64,000 nucleotides of DNA. Origin: Planctomycetota bacterium (GTDB lineage: Bacteria; Planctomycetota; Phycisphaerae; UBA1845; UTPLA1). Positions 45,163 through 53,982 of this stretch are shown in pieces (positions within the stretch are counted from its first letter, which is position 1; each line of letters starts with the position of its first letter). Where the stretch lies: assembly GCA_016235815.1 (NCBI GenBank), contig JACRIM010000034.1, positions 87,535-151,534 of the forward strand, in the 5' to 3' direction. The translations under genes and the position numbers were made by a program. The notes beneath the pieces are model-generated. The model was not told the origin of the DNA, did no database searches, and saw only the letters and a program-made list of their open reading frames with translations.

Positions 45163-47736
45163 ATGATGTATTCCACACGTTTCGGAGTCCTTCTCTCGTT
45201 CATTCCCGTGATCCTGCTCTGTGGATGTGATAGCGGCGAAAAGACCCCGCTCACAGGAAAGTCCGCGGGTCGGAACGTGCTTTTCATCACGTACGACACG
45301 ACGAGGGTCGATCGTTTCGGTTGCTACGGCCACACAGGCGGACTGACGCCGACGACGGATGCGCTTGCCAAGAAAGGCGTCGTGTTTGAAAACGCCTACG
45401 CGCAGGCGCCACTGACGCTGGTTAGTCACACCTGCATGATGACCGGCCTCTTTCCGAAGGAACATGGAATCCGGGACAACGGAAGCGCGCCCCTTGCCGA
45501 TTCGCATCCGACCCTGGCTGCCCTTTTCAAGGGAAAGGGATACAAGACCGCGGCATTTGTGGCGACCTATGTACTCGAAAAACGATTCGGCCTGGCCCGC
45601 GGATTCGACACCTATGACGACGACATGGGCAAGGTGGAACTCGGCGCGCAGCTTATCGAACGCCAGCGTCCGGGCAACATCGTCACGGACCGCGCGGTGT
45701 CGTGGTTGAATGCCAATAAGTCAGGCCCGTTCTTTTGCTGGGTGCATTACTACGACCCGCATGATCCCTACAGGCCGCCGGAGGAGTTCAGAAAAAATCA
45801 TGCCAATCCTTATGACGGCGAAATCGCTTTCATGGATTCACAGACGAAACGCCTCGTCGATTGGCTGGAGGCGAACAAACTTGCCGAGAACACAACGATT
45901 GTGATTATCGCCGATCATGGCGAAGCGCTGGGAGAGCATGGAGAAAAGACACACGCCATGTTCCTCTACGACGCATCGGTGCATGTTCCATTCATCGTCG
46001 TTGATCCGGCGGTGAAGGCCGGGCATCGCGTGAATACGTATGTTGAAGTAGCCGACATTTTCACAACGCTGGTGGATATGGCCGGGTTACCGAAGGTGGA
46101 GACCGTGAAGTCGAGGTGCCTCTCGCCGCTTCTCGCAGGGGCATCCATGCCCGATCAGGATTGCTATTCCGAGAGCCATTCACTCTTCAACTCGCATAAT
46201 TATGCCGAGCAGCGATGCCTTACGACGCGGCAGTGGAAGTACATTTCATCGGCGAAGCCCGAACTGTACGACATGCAGGCGGATCGCCATGAATCAAAAA
46301 ACCTGATCGCTCAGAAACCCGACGTGGCCAAGGAGATGAAGCTCCGCCTGCTTGAACGCTTCGACGCTTGGACGGCGGGCCAAACGCGCTCGGCCGCCCC
46401 AAGCGAAGAAACCCGAAAAGCGCTTGAGGCGCTCGGCTATATCAGCGGCGGCAGTCGCACCAGTACGGAATTCCTCACCGAGGGTCTGCCTGATCCGAAG
46501 GACATGCTGCCCGTTATCACGCAGTTGCAGGAGGCCAATTCTCGCATTCATGCCAATCGGCATGAAGACGCGCTGCCGCTGCTGGAGGATGCCGCACGAA
46601 AAAGCCCGAAATCGTTCATGATCCACTACACGCTTGGCGCGACGTACCTTCATCTTCACCGTCTCGACGAGGCGTTTGCCTCACTGGAGCGCGGTCTGAA
46701 GCTCGAAACGAAATACCCGCCGCTCTTCGTCAGCATGGGCGATGCCAAGATGGAAGGCAACAAACCCCAGGAAGCGTTACAGCACTACACCGCATCCCTT
46801 GCGACTGACGATGCCAATCCCGCGGTTTATTACAAGATCGCGCTGTGTCATAAGCGCATGCAGCGCGAGGACAAGGCCATCGAAGCATTAAAGAAGGCGG
46901 TGTCCCTTCGTCCCGATTACGCCGAAGCACTCTATGAGTTGGGATACATCCATGCCGAGGCCGGCAAGTTTGATGAGTCGGTAAAATACTATCGCGACGC
47001 CGTCAAGGTGGCGAAAGACGACGCATCGACGCATTACAACCTCGCGCTGGCGTTGCTTCGTTCCGGAAAACTGCCGGACGCCGAGCACGAACTCCGCGAG
47101 GCCGTGAAACTCAAGGATGATTACGGCGATGCTTGGGTGAATTTGGGAATCTGCCTTGGGATGCAGGGTCGGTTTGCGGACGCCCTTGTGCCTCTGCAGC
47201 GGGCGGCGGCCATCCCTGCATCGAGCGCCGAGGGTTACTTCAACCTGGGCGTGACGTATCAAAAAATGGACAATGTCGACCAGGCGGCGGTCTATTACGA
47301 GAAGGCCTTTGAATACAAGCCGGGGCACCTTGCCGCGACCGAATCATTGGCCCGGCTCTACATCAAACACCGCCGACTCAGCGATGCGATTCGTGTCCTG
47401 CGTGCCGGAGTCGCTGCGTCGCCGGACAATCTGAAGTTCACAAACATGCTTGCGGAGATGCTCTCAACGGCGCAGGATGAACGCCTTCGCGATGGCGCAA
47501 CGGCACTTCGTTTGATTCTTCCGGCTTGTGAGGCGAGTCAGTTCAAGGTGCCAGGGCTACTGGCGACCCTTGCCGCGGCGTATGCGGAGACCGGAGACTT
47601 TGATAAAGCAGTGGATTTTGCCACAAAGGCACTACAAGGGGCTGAATCGGCAAATCAGCAAGCCGTAGTCGAGTTTGTTCGCCCGCAACTCGAGCAATTC
47701 CAGAAAAAACAGCCGTATCGAAATCCTAAGTATTAA
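45163..47736 (+). CDS. Sulfatase-fold lipoprotein with Thr active site, fused to TPR repeats
   Basis: 857 residues. N-terminus is a lipoprotein signal (VILLCGC). Residues about 36-400 are the alkaline-phosphatase/sulfatase fold: NVLFITYDTTRVDRFGCYG (metal Asp), IIADHGEALGEHG (metal Asp-His). At the place where sulfatases have CxPSR the sequence reads PLTLVSHTCMMTG, the T-x-x-S-H variant, so the nucleophile is probably Thr, as in phosphoethanolamine transferases, not formylglycine. Residues about 440-857 are at least eight TPRs. Outer-face lipoprotein; substrate unknown. Follows the DUF457 gene. Confidence 0.92.
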   Translation: MMYSTRFGVLLSFIPVILLCGCDSGEKTPLTGKSAGRNVLFITYDTTRVDRFGCYGHTGGLTPTTDALAKKGVVFENAYAQAPLTLVSHTCMMTGLFPKEHGIRDNGSAPLADSHPTLAALFKGKGYKTAAFVATYVLEKRFGLARGFDTYDDDMGKVELGAQLIERQRPGNIVTDRAVSWLNANKSGPFFCWVHYYDPHDPYRPPEEFRKNHANPYDGEIAFMDSQTKRLVDWLEANKLAENTTIVIIADHGEALGEHGEKTHAMFLYDASVHVPFIVVDPAVKAGHRVNTYVEVADIFTTLVDMAGLPKVETVKSRCLSPLLAGASMPDQDCYSESHSLFNSHNYAEQRCLTTRQWKYISSAKPELYDMQADRHESKNLIAQKPDVAKEMKLRLLERFDAWTAGQTRSAAPSEETRKALEALGYISGGSRTSTEFLTEGLPDPKDMLPVITQLQEANSRIHANRHEDALPLLEDAARKSPKSFMIHYTLGATYLHLHRLDEAFASLERGLKLETKYPPLFVSMGDAKMEGNKPQEALQHYTASLATDDANPAVYYKIALCHKRMQREDKAIEALKKAVSLRPDYAEALYELGYIHAEAGKFDESVKYYRDAVKVAKDDASTHYNLALALLRSGKLPDAEHELREAVKLKDDYGDAWVNLGICLGMQGRFADALVPLQRAAAIPASSAEGYFNLGVTYQKMDNVDQAAVYYEKAFEYKPGHLAATESLARLYIKHRRLSDAIRVLRAGVAASPDNLKFTNMLAEMLSTAQDERLRDGATALRLILPACEASQFKVPGLLATLAAAYAETGDFDKAVDFATKALQGAESANQQAVVEFVRPQLEQFQKKQPYRNPKY

Positions 47737-47909
47737 GCAGAACGGCCGAAGGATTCGTCCATTGTGGGGCCGGTGCCTCGCCTGTTCCGGCACCGTCGGG
47801 ACACCCGTGGCAACGCAAGAGTTCCACGACACAACTCAGACCCGTTTCGCGATATTTCGGCGCAGGCCCATTCCGCGCTTAGAGGCGGAAGAAAAAAATA
47901 AGAAGAGGG

Positions 47910-47978
47910 AAAAGCGGTCCCCCACTCTCGGGCCGGAGAGTAGTAGATTTGAAAGGAGGCTCTCTACTTGGGGGACCG
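47910..47978 (-). ncRNA. Putative small RNA with anti-Shine-Dalgarno loop
   Basis: Read on the minus strand, a 69-nt RNA begins at the base expected from the promoter at 47985-48013. Its 5' end CGGUCCCCCA pairs over ten perfect bp with UGGGGGACCG (47924-47915). Inside are two hairpins: GUAGA/UCUAC with a 15-nt loop GAGCCUCCUUUCAAA, and CUCUC/GAGAG with loop CGGCCC. The closing stem is followed at once by CUUUUC and further pyrimidines, so it also serves as terminator. The first loop shows CCUCCUUUC, the same sequence as the anti-SD end of 16S rRNA, so it could bind ribosome sites of mRNAs. I know of no matching family. All pairings are direct readings; transcription is inferred. Confidence 0.7.
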
Positions 47979-47984
47979 GAAGAG

Positions 47985-48013
47985 ATAGTAGTGGTAGCCT
48001 CGATAGGCGTCAA
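47985..48013 (-). promoter_or_regulatory. Near-consensus sigma-70 promoter of the small RNA
   Basis: On the minus strand TTGACG (48013-48008), 17-nt spacer, TACTAT (47990-47985). Both hexamers are 5/6 and spacing is ideal. Predicted start at about 47978 coincides with the first base of the RNA's closing stem. Confidence 0.75.
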
Positions 48014-48209
48014 GAGAAAATTGAAAAATATTCGTCCCACATTTTAAGAGGCTAAAGGTCAAGAGGAAGGCCGGGGGGGCGGGACGTCCTGCGATTACCC
48101 ACCGTTTATTCACATGCCACGGCATATCCATAAGGTGTGAGGAACAGCATTTTTTCCCGTCGAGAGAATCGTTTTCGGACACGGATCGGCTCGCCATGGG
48201 CAGGGTTGC

Positions 48210-48237
48210 TTGACCTGATCGCGTTCTGACGTATAGT
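48210..48237 (+). promoter_or_regulatory. Sigma-70-type promoter immediately upstream of a small secreted protein
   Basis: TTGACC (48210-48215), 16-nt spacer, TATAGT (48232-48237). Predicted transcription start is near 48244, only about four nt before the ATG at 48248, implying a leaderless or nearly leaderless mRNA. Confidence 0.65.
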
Positions 48238-48247
48238 TGGCGGTCTC

Positions 48248-48661
48248 ATGTTTGGCCCGCTCAACAAGTTTTCCCGAGTAGTTGTACTCGCTTTGGCCTC
48301 CTCGGTGTTTGCCGTGGGGCCTGTGATTTCCTCTGCCTACGCAGAGTGCTGCCGTCGGGCCGAGGCATCCAAGAAGGTCTCAAAAAAGACGGCGGATGGC
48401 AGTCGGACGACGTCACCCTCAAGTCCCGCGGATGAATCGGATCGGGCTCCGACGTCGGATGGGATGCAGTTGGTTGCGCCATCGTCGGGGGCGAAGTCCA
48501 CACAGCTTTCACAAGGGACGGTTGGCGCGTTTACTGGTTGCGACGGACTGGTCGGCTTCAATCGACACGCAATTGTCGGGCGCACGTGGGATTCCGCTTT
48601 ACCGAGTACATCGGCCACTCCCGTTCGGGCGTATGACGCAACAGCGCCTCCGCGCGGGTAG
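48248..48661 (+). CDS. Small secreted Ser/Thr-rich protein
   Basis: 137 residues. Good signal peptide (FSRVVVLALASSVFAVGPVISSAYA, shown in part here as a hydrophobic core and AYA cleavage), then CCRRAEASKK and a disordered S/T/P-rich region. The end has one more Cys (FTGCDGLVGFNRHAIVGRTWDS). No family recognised. No Shine-Dalgarno; a strong promoter lies just upstream. Possibly expressed as a leaderless message. Confidence 0.65.
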   Translation: MFGPLNKFSRVVVLALASSVFAVGPVISSAYAECCRRAEASKKVSKKTADGSRTTSPSSPADESDRAPTSDGMQLVAPSSGAKSTQLSQGTVGAFTGCDGLVGFNRHAIVGRTWDSALPSTSATPVRAYDATAPPRG

Positions 48662-48798
48662 CGCAATCGCCAACGTCAGGTGATGCATTCTTTTTTTGAG
48701 CATTCGCTCATTCGTCAACTTCAACGTTTCGAAATTTAGAGCCGAACCTTACCTAACTCCCCCTAACCCCATCGCAATTCTGCGACGGAGCCTTCATC

Positions 48799-51700
48799 AT
48801 GAACGAACGCGACAATTGGTGGAAAATCGCCCTCGTCGGAACTCTTATCGCTTTGGCGGTCGGCCTGATTTGGCCGCTGGACCAGAAGCTCAAATATGGA
48901 ATCGACCTTTATGGCGGGTACAGCTTGCTGTACGAGATCGACGACAGCGGCCTGTCGGGGACGGACAAGGCAAATCTCGCTGAACGCGTCATGAAGGTTT
49001 TGAAGGAACGCGTTGACCCCAAGGGCGTGTTCAACCTCGTCTGGCGCCCGATCGGGCACAATCGGCTTGAGATTCAGATGCCGCGGCCGAGTGAAGAAGT
49101 CACCAAGGCGCGCGATGAGTTCAAAAGGATTCAGGAGCAGATTCAGGCGGCACACGTTCGTCGTACGGACATTTTGCGCGCCGTGTCGAAGCAGGGACCG
49201 GATCGCGTGACGGCCCTCGAGCGGGCGACCATGGGCATCGGTTCGCGGCTGACGTTGTTGCAGACGGCCGCCACTGCCTACGACGAGTGGAAGAAGATGG
49301 AGGCGGACTACGATGTTCGGCTGAAGCAGATTCAGGCCGACAATCTCAGCCGCCCGGACGTTGAAGTCGCGGTCAAGAAGTCGTCGCGTGAACGCGCGGC
49401 GGCGTTGGACGGTCTGATTCGCGGGACTCCGGCACGACGAGCGTCTCTCGAGGAGGCCGCAAAGCTTTGGGAGGAAGTCGCGAAATTGGTGCCGACAACG
49501 CAGCCTTCGCGAGGCAAAGAGCCAACGCCCGAGGCGGTCAAAGCATACGACGAAAAGCTCGCCGCGTTCAACAAAGCGGTGGACAAGGTTTTGGAAGCGA
49601 ACGTCGATCCGACGAAGATTACGGACGGGGCAAATCTCAATAAGGTCGTCGAGCTTGAAGAGAAGTTCGATTCGGCGGTTGCGGCGATCCTGGCGACAAA
49701 CCTCGACGTAGCGCAATTGCAAGGCGTGCTTGATGCGAAGCCGACCGATGCAAATCGGGCCGGCGCGATCAAGCAGCTCGAGATGACCTATCCGGGCCTT
49801 GCGCCACAAATCGTGAGCCTGGTGCAGGCCAACGATCAGGTCCGAAAGCAGCGGCGCGGTGAGGGCCGTTTGGAAGATCCCGCGGATCTGCAGCGCCTGC
49901 TGAAGGGCGCGGGCGTGCTCGAATTCCGCATTTTGGCGAAGAATGACCGGTCGAATCCGGAGCAGTATTCGGCCTATCGAGAGCGGTTAAAGGCGCGCGG
50001 CCCGCGTGCGGCCCGCGGCGATGAGTCCGTCGCCTGGTTTGAAATTGAAGACGTTGTCGAATTCACAAAGATCAAGGATCCGGCGAAAAACTTCGAGCAG
50101 GACAAGACGAACCTCAATGTGATCGTAGAGCGATTTGGCGACAAGTATTACGTTCTTTCCCACATCGACGAGGCTCGTTCGCTTCAACACAAGCAGGGTG
50201 AATCGGATTGGTCTCTGAAGGGGGCCCACACGGATCGGGATGAAATCGGCAAGCCATGCATCGCCTTTCAGCTTGATGAAATCGGCGGCGACAAGTTTGC
50301 GACGCTGACGCGAATCAACAAGGGCGAGCAACTTTGTATTTTCCTGGACGACCAGGCCATCTCCCACGCGACGATCCAAAGTGTGATTCGCACATCGGGC
50401 CGCATCACAGGCAACTTCCAATTGAAGGAAGTTCAGGAAATGGTGAAAAAGCTGGACGCGGGCAGCCTTCCGAAGAAACTGAAGGATCCGCCCATCAGCG
50501 TGCGCAGCATCGGCCCCAGCCTCGGCGAGGCCAATCGCACGGCGGGCCTGACATCCGCGAAGTATGCGGCAATCGCCGTGGCCGTGTTCATGATTGTCTA
50601 CTACTACTACGCGGGCGGCGTTGCCATGTTTGCCGTGGTGCTGAACGTGTTGTTCACGTTTGCGGCGATGGCGTTGATGGGGGCCACCTTCACGCTGGCC
50701 GGCATCGCGGGTCTTGTGTTGTCCGTCGGTATGGCGGTGGACGCCAACGTGCTGATTAACGAGCGCATTCGCGAAGAACTGGGCAAGGGAACGGCCTTGC
50801 GCATGGCGATCAAACTCGGCTATGAGCGGGCCTTCAGCGCGATTCTCGACTCAAACGTGACGACGATCCTCACGTCACTCATTCTTTACCTGCTCGGTAG
50901 TGAGGAAATCAAGGGCTTTGCCCTGACGCTCGGATTGGGCGTGTTCATTAACTTGTTCACGGCCATTTTCGTGACGCACATGATGTTCGACGTCATGGCG
51001 TGCTTTGTCGTTCCCACCGAGGTGAAGCGGTACCCGATTGTCTACTCGCTGTCGGTCGCGGCTGCGGGCGCCGTGCTGTGGGGTCTTGGCTACGTTCGAA
51101 ACGATGCCATGGTGCGGGATCAGTCGGTGTTGATCTTGTTCGGAAAGACACTTGTCGGCGTGGCGCCGGGTGTTATTGGAGTGCAGATATTCTCGTACTT
51201 GCTCCGCTTTGTGCACATGGCCGTAAACAAGGGCGGCCCGGCGCGACTTCCGATGCAGCGATGGATCGGTGTTCCGCGATTCGACTGGGTGGGCGCGCGC
51301 GGATTCTTTTTCGCGCTCTCCATTATTGTCACGATTGGTGGCACTTTGCTTTTCTTCCGCGTGCCCACGGATGATCTTTATGACATCGAATTCCTGGGCG
51401 GCACGGCCGCTCAGATTGATCTAAAGACGCCGGGTTCGTTGAATCAGACGGACGTTTCAAACCGTCTCGCCAAGTCCGGCGAGTCACTCGTGAAGTTCAG
51501 TGAGTCGATCTCCAAGGCTGACGTTGCAGCCGCGGAGGGCGGGTTTCAACTGAAGACGCCGGGCATTTCGGCGGACCGTCTGGAGCCGATTATCAAGAGC
51601 GTGTTCGACAAGAAATTAAGCCAGGTTAACGCCATTTCGTATTCCGACCCCGCCGCGGAAGCGGTGGTGGTCCGGCTCAAGCCGGATGAAAAAATGACCC

Positions 51701-52935
51701 TGGACGAGATGCGCGCGACCGTGCGCGCCAAGTTCGCCGAGGCGTTCAAGCGGGCCGGTGAATCGCTGGCCAACGCTCAGGTGCAAGCCGTCGAGGCGGT
51801 CGGGTCCACGGGCGCCAAAGGCAGGTCGTTCGAAATCGTCACGCTGGAGAAGAACAAAGAGTTGGTGATTGGGGCAATCATGGAAACGTTAGGCCCCGAC
51901 CTCGACATTCAGCCGAAGCTTTCGTTCAATATTGTGGATGATCCTGCCGCGGGTGTGCCGTACTACGCCATTCGCAGTGAGGATCCGAAGTCCCTCGGCG
52001 CGCCGCTGCAACCCGCTGAGATGGCCAATGTTGATCTCAACGGCTGGAAAAACGGCGTGGCCATTTTGCTGGATCAGATCACCCCGCCGCAACGAGTGGA
52101 AACGCTGAAGAGTCGACTTCGTTCCATGCGATTGCAGCCCGGTTTTGAATTGACCGGATGGCGCGAGAGCGACGTGTTCGGATTGACGCCGGCCTCCCCC
52201 GGTTCGACAGAATACTCACGCGTGATGATCGTGGTGGCGGACGAGGCGTTTTCGCTCGACGATCAGTCGGGTTCGTCCGCCGCGTCTTGGGCCTCGGGGT
52301 TGGCGCAGCCAGAAGTGAAACTGGTCAATGCCGCCCTCACACGGCAGGCATCGCTGAGCCAGATCACGCAGTTCGACCAGCAGATTGCCGACGACGCGCG
52401 AACCAATGCGTATCTCGCCGTGGTCCTGAGCTGGCTTGTGATTATCGTTTATCTGTGGTTCCGATTCGGCAAGGTACGATGGGGGCTGGCGGCCGTGGTG
52501 GCACTCGTGCACGACGTACTGGTCGGCCTTGGCTCGCTGGGTTTGGCCTACGCGATCGCCGAATCGCCCATCGGAAAGGCCTTGCTGATCGAAAAATTCC
52601 GCGTGGACATGTCCGTCGTCGCGGCCCTCCTGACGCTCATTGGCTACTCGGTCAATGACACCATCGTCGTGTTCGACCGCGTCCGCGAACTCAAAGGGCG
52701 AATGACGGATATTACGCCTCAAATGGTGAATGACTCGATCAACCAGACCCTCTCGCGTACGCTGCTTACCGTGTTGACAGTGTTCATCACCATTGTCATC
52801 ATGTACATCTTCGGTGGTCGAGGCATTCACGGCTTCAATTACGTCATGATCGCCGGCCTCCTCACCGGTTCGTACAGTTCGCTGGGCGTCGCGACCCAGT
52901 TCCTGATCAAGCGCGCGGTCCGAGTGCGGGCCTGA
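48799..52935 (+). CDS. secDF: SecD-SecF fusion translocase subunit with large insert
   Basis: Fused SecD and SecF of 1378 residues; uses proton-motive force to help proteins finish export through SecYEG. SecD part (1 to about 800): first helix, GIDLYGGYSLLYEID, and the six-helix core with VSVGMAVDANVLINERIREEL. SecF part from about 828: FDWVGARGFFFALS, IEFLGGTAAQID and TLIGYSVNDTIVVFDRVRE. An unusual helical insert of about 265 residues (about 98-366) splits the periplasmic domain between RLEIQMPRPSEE and GAGVLEFRILAK, where normal SecD has only a few residues. GGAG lies eight nt before the ATG. yajC, often upstream, is absent here. Confidence 0.95.
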   Translation: MNERDNWWKIALVGTLIALAVGLIWPLDQKLKYGIDLYGGYSLLYEIDDSGLSGTDKANLAERVMKVLKERVDPKGVFNLVWRPIGHNRLEIQMPRPSEEVTKARDEFKRIQEQIQAAHVRRTDILRAVSKQGPDRVTALERATMGIGSRLTLLQTAATAYDEWKKMEADYDVRLKQIQADNLSRPDVEVAVKKSSRERAAALDGLIRGTPARRASLEEAAKLWEEVAKLVPTTQPSRGKEPTPEAVKAYDEKLAAFNKAVDKVLEANVDPTKITDGANLNKVVELEEKFDSAVAAILATNLDVAQLQGVLDAKPTDANRAGAIKQLEMTYPGLAPQIVSLVQANDQVRKQRRGEGRLEDPADLQRLLKGAGVLEFRILAKNDRSNPEQYSAYRERLKARGPRAARGDESVAWFEIEDVVEFTKIKDPAKNFEQDKTNLNVIVERFGDKYYVLSHIDEARSLQHKQGESDWSLKGAHTDRDEIGKPCIAFQLDEIGGDKFATLTRINKGEQLCIFLDDQAISHATIQSVIRTSGRITGNFQLKEVQEMVKKLDAGSLPKKLKDPPISVRSIGPSLGEANRTAGLTSAKYAAIAVAVFMIVYYYYAGGVAMFAVVLNVLFTFAAMALMGATFTLAGIAGLVLSVGMAVDANVLINERIREELGKGTALRMAIKLGYERAFSAILDSNVTTILTSLILYLLGSEEIKGFALTLGLGVFINLFTAIFVTHMMFDVMACFVVPTEVKRYPIVYSLSVAAAGAVLWGLGYVRNDAMVRDQSVLILFGKTLVGVAPGVIGVQIFSYLLRFVHMAVNKGGPARLPMQRWIGVPRFDWVGARGFFFALSIIVTIGGTLLFFRVPTDDLYDIEFLGGTAAQIDLKTPGSLNQTDVSNRLAKSGESLVKFSESISKADVAAAEGGFQLKTPGISADRLEPIIKSVFDKKLSQVNAISYSDPAAEAVVVRLKPDEKMTLDEMRATVRAKFAEAFKRAGESLANAQVQAVEAVGSTGAKGRSFEIVTLEKNKELVIGAIMETLGPDLDIQPKLSFNIVDDPAAGVPYYAIRSEDPKSLGAPLQPAEMANVDLNGWKNGVAILLDQITPPQRVETLKSRLRSMRLQPGFELTGWRESDVFGLTPASPGSTEYSRVMIVVADEAFSLDDQSGSSAASWASGLAQPEVKLVNAALTRQASLSQITQFDQQIADDARTNAYLAVVLSWLVIIVYLWFRFGKVRWGLAAVVALVHDVLVGLGSLGLAYAIAESPIGKALLIEKFRVDMSVVAALLTLIGYSVNDTIVVFDRVRELKGRMTDITPQMVNDSINQTLSRTLLTVLTVFITIVIMYIFGGRGIHGFNYVMIAGLLTGSYSSLGVATQFLIKRAVRVRA

Positions 52936-53004
52936 CGCGAAAGGATGGGTTGCGATCGACCGGCGGCGTTGACTGGACGATGCACCTGCTGCAAGGAGGA
53001 TGTC

Positions 53005-53982
53005 ATGGGTACGGAGACCCGAATTGGAATCGTCGCGGGGCTGTTGATCGTCGTGATCGCCAGCGTCTATTTCTTTTATGGAAATGGGCGGCGTGACGAC
53101 GACATTCTCGTTGCAACGGGGCCAAAGGCGGCGGATCTCAAGATTCCCGCGTCAGCCGATCCGCGCCCCAGCGCCTTGAAGAAGCCTGCGGTGGCACCAA
53201 CGCGAAATTCGCCATCGCCGGCCAACCCTTTGGTCAATCCGTTCCAGCCTCAGCGGCCGCTGGTTCCTCCGGTGAACAACGGGTCGTTGGCGAACTCCGT
53301 CTCGACACCGGCCGGACCGCCTGCCGACGCGGGTGCTACAGGTATTGATAAGTACCGCATGACCGGTCCGACAACTCCGACGGGGCCGGGCGCAATCACG
53401 CCGACGCTACTGCGCACCGAGGCGTCGCCGCTTTTGGTTGAGGCGACCAAGGACAATTTGACGCCGATCGTAAAGCAGCCGGAACCGAAGGCATCGACGC
53501 CGACTGATTCGCCGGCGAAAACATCGCTCAGTGTTGCGCCGGCAATGCGGACTCGGTTGGAGCCTGACCCGATTGTGACGCCCTCGGTTCAAACCGGCTG
53601 GCCCAAGAAGCACGTCGCGGTGAAGGGCGACACGTTCGCGAACCTGGCAAAGCAGTATTACGGCGACGCAAAGAAGTCGGCCGAGATCGTCGCAGCCAAT
53701 CCGAAACTCAAAGGTCGACGAATCCTCAAGGCGGGCGAGGAAGTTGTCATTCCCGAATTGGCCGCGCCCCGCGAGGAAGCGAAGGATTCAACAACTCCCA
53801 CACTCGTCGTCGAGGCCTCCGGCAAGACGTACGTTGTTCAGGAAGGCGATACGTTTTATTCCATCGCCCGGTCGCAACTGGGCGATGCGAAGCGAGCCGG
53901 CGAATTGTTGAAGCTCAACAAGGAACTGGTTCGCGGCGAGGCCCGGCGGTTGCGACCCGGCATGACGATCAAATTGCCGTAG
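53005..53982 (+). CDS. Membrane-anchored protein with two LysM domains
   Basis: 325 residues: N-terminal helix (about 6-26), a long Pro/Thr/Ser-rich linker (about 40-205) and two LysM modules, KKHVAVKGDTFANLAKQYYGDAKKS and GKTYVVQEGDTFYSIARSQLGD, each about 50 residues. LysM binds peptidoglycan or related GlcNAc polymers. The start is fixed by AAGGAGG six nt upstream. Follows secDF by 69 nt and may share its transcript. Probably spans the periplasm. Confidence 0.92.
   Translation: MGTETRIGIVAGLLIVVIASVYFFYGNGRRDDDILVATGPKAADLKIPASADPRPSALKKPAVAPTRNSPSPANPLVNPFQPQRPLVPPVNNGSLANSVSTPAGPPADAGATGIDKYRMTGPTTPTGPGAITPTLLRTEASPLLVEATKDNLTPIVKQPEPKASTPTDSPAKTSLSVAPAMRTRLEPDPIVTPSVQTGWPKKHVAVKGDTFANLAKQYYGDAKKSAEIVAANPKLKGRRILKAGEEVVIPELAAPREEAKDSTTPTLVVEASGKTYVVQEGDTFYSIARSQLGDAKRAGELLKLNKELVRGEARRLRPGMTIKLP

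Larger units (their letters stand above)
47737..48247. other. Long intergenic region holding a minus-strand small RNA gene
   Basis: No protein gene is supported in these 511 bases. The stretch contains a 7-bp hairpin with no T-run (CGGTGCC 47771-47777 / GGCACCG 47789-47795), the small RNA and its promoter (47910-48013), a GCCT-CGAT-AGGC hairpin (47997-48008) inside that promoter spacer, ATGCC/GGCAT near 48114-48125, and the plus-strand promoter of the next gene. The region is less GC-rich than its neighbours between 47885 and 48060. Confidence 0.5.

Noticed and set aside
47771..47795. Hairpin CGGTGCC/GGCACCG as terminator of the sulfatase-like gene
   Set aside because: Only 7 bp with an 11-nt loop and no T-run on either side, so not a convincing intrinsic terminator.
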